From assembly GCA_026709415.1 (NCBI GenBank), contig JAPOSZ010000034.1, positions 110,179-174,178 on the forward strand: DNA of 64,000 bases, written 5' to 3'. The notes beneath the pieces were generated by a model. That model was given only the letters and a program-made list of their open reading frames with translations, was not told the origin of the DNA and ran no database searches. Below, one piece after another: positions 63,962 through 64,000 of this stretch; position 1 is the first letter of the stretch; every line of letters starts with the position of its first letter. The stretch is from Flavobacteriaceae bacterium (GTDB taxonomy: Bacteria; Bacteroidota; Bacteroidia; Flavobacteriales; Flavobacteriaceae). A program made the translations under genes and the position numbers.

Positions 63962-64000
63962 ATGCAAAATCAAAAAAAATGGGGTGTGATGGGGAAATTA
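63962..64000 (+). CDS. Possible start of a further gene cut by the window edge
   Basis: ATG at 63962 opens a frame MQNQKKWGVMGKL running off the end, after a purine-rich stretch (TCTGGAGACC). Too short to identify. Confidence 0.25.
   Translation, partial: MQNQKKWGVMGKL

Noticed and set aside
1..64000. CRISPR array or prophage
   Set aside because: I saw no regularly spaced direct repeats with unique spacers and no phage structural genes.

Overview
The window is AT-rich DNA from a member of the Bacteroidota, most likely a flavobacterium-like lineage. The evidence is the gene content: menaquinone genes, the bacillithiol deacetylase bshB1, a Rho factor with a long N-terminal insert, a short ProS, FadL/OmpP1-type outer-membrane proteins, YHS, DoxX and NRDE proteins, and a tRNA-Glu/rpsT pair. 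Several genes also carry promoters of the Bacteroidota form TTTG-N18..22-TANNTTTG. I assign no species.

Layout. Positions 1-13080 form a defence and toxin-antitoxin island. It holds a type I restriction-modification operon of the EcoR124I-like (IC) type (hsdM, a modular hsdS, hsdR cut by the window edge), a type IV AbiE operon with two tandem AbiEi genes, a YefM/YoeB pair, a decayed IS3-family element, and two decayed MntA/HepT (MNT/HEPN) loci. Positions 13400-22050 are metabolic: leuB, an M81 metallopeptidase-like lipoprotein, menA-menC-CPBP protease-menE, and a convergent biotin-dependent carboxyltransferase gene. Positions 22250-31020 are a second accessory island: a DUF6922-like/AbiEii pair, a secreted esterase, an mntA pseudogene followed by a small membrane protein, a 1586-residue DUF4011-helicase-Vsr/DUF3320 defence-type protein, and an unusual HEPN/MNT pair. 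From 31296 onward the genome is mostly core: lgt-yidD-cysS-folE, envelope proteins, proS, the five-gene operon YHS-DoxX-ATP-grasp-DinB-NRDE, tRNA-Glu, rpsT, rho, a giant Big_2-repeat/DM13 lipoprotein, truA, an ABC exporter, tpiA, clpS, a glutathione peroxidase, a Cys/Met PLP enzyme, bshB1, tRNA-His, an M28 peptidase, guaB and two SurA-like chaperones.

The most striking signal is a set of five long G/C homopolymer tracts (8-12 bases) in DNA that otherwise has almost none. All five lie inside two neighbouring defence genes. Three sit exactly at the joints between four half-HsdS modules, each of which carries one target-recognition domain. A fourth is inside the first recognition module, which also carries four copies of a 12-bp ELEA spacer repeat. 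The fifth is a G12 run inside the catalytic GG-T motif of the AbiEii toxin. This reads as a phase-variable system in which slippage decides how many recognition modules are joined, and separately switches the toxin on or off.

A second notable signal is a subfamily of MNT/HEPN pairs (30274-30952 intact, 12351-12979 decayed). In both, the nucleotidyltransferase partner has lost its GS and DxD catalytic motifs, and the genes overlap by the same 50 bp.
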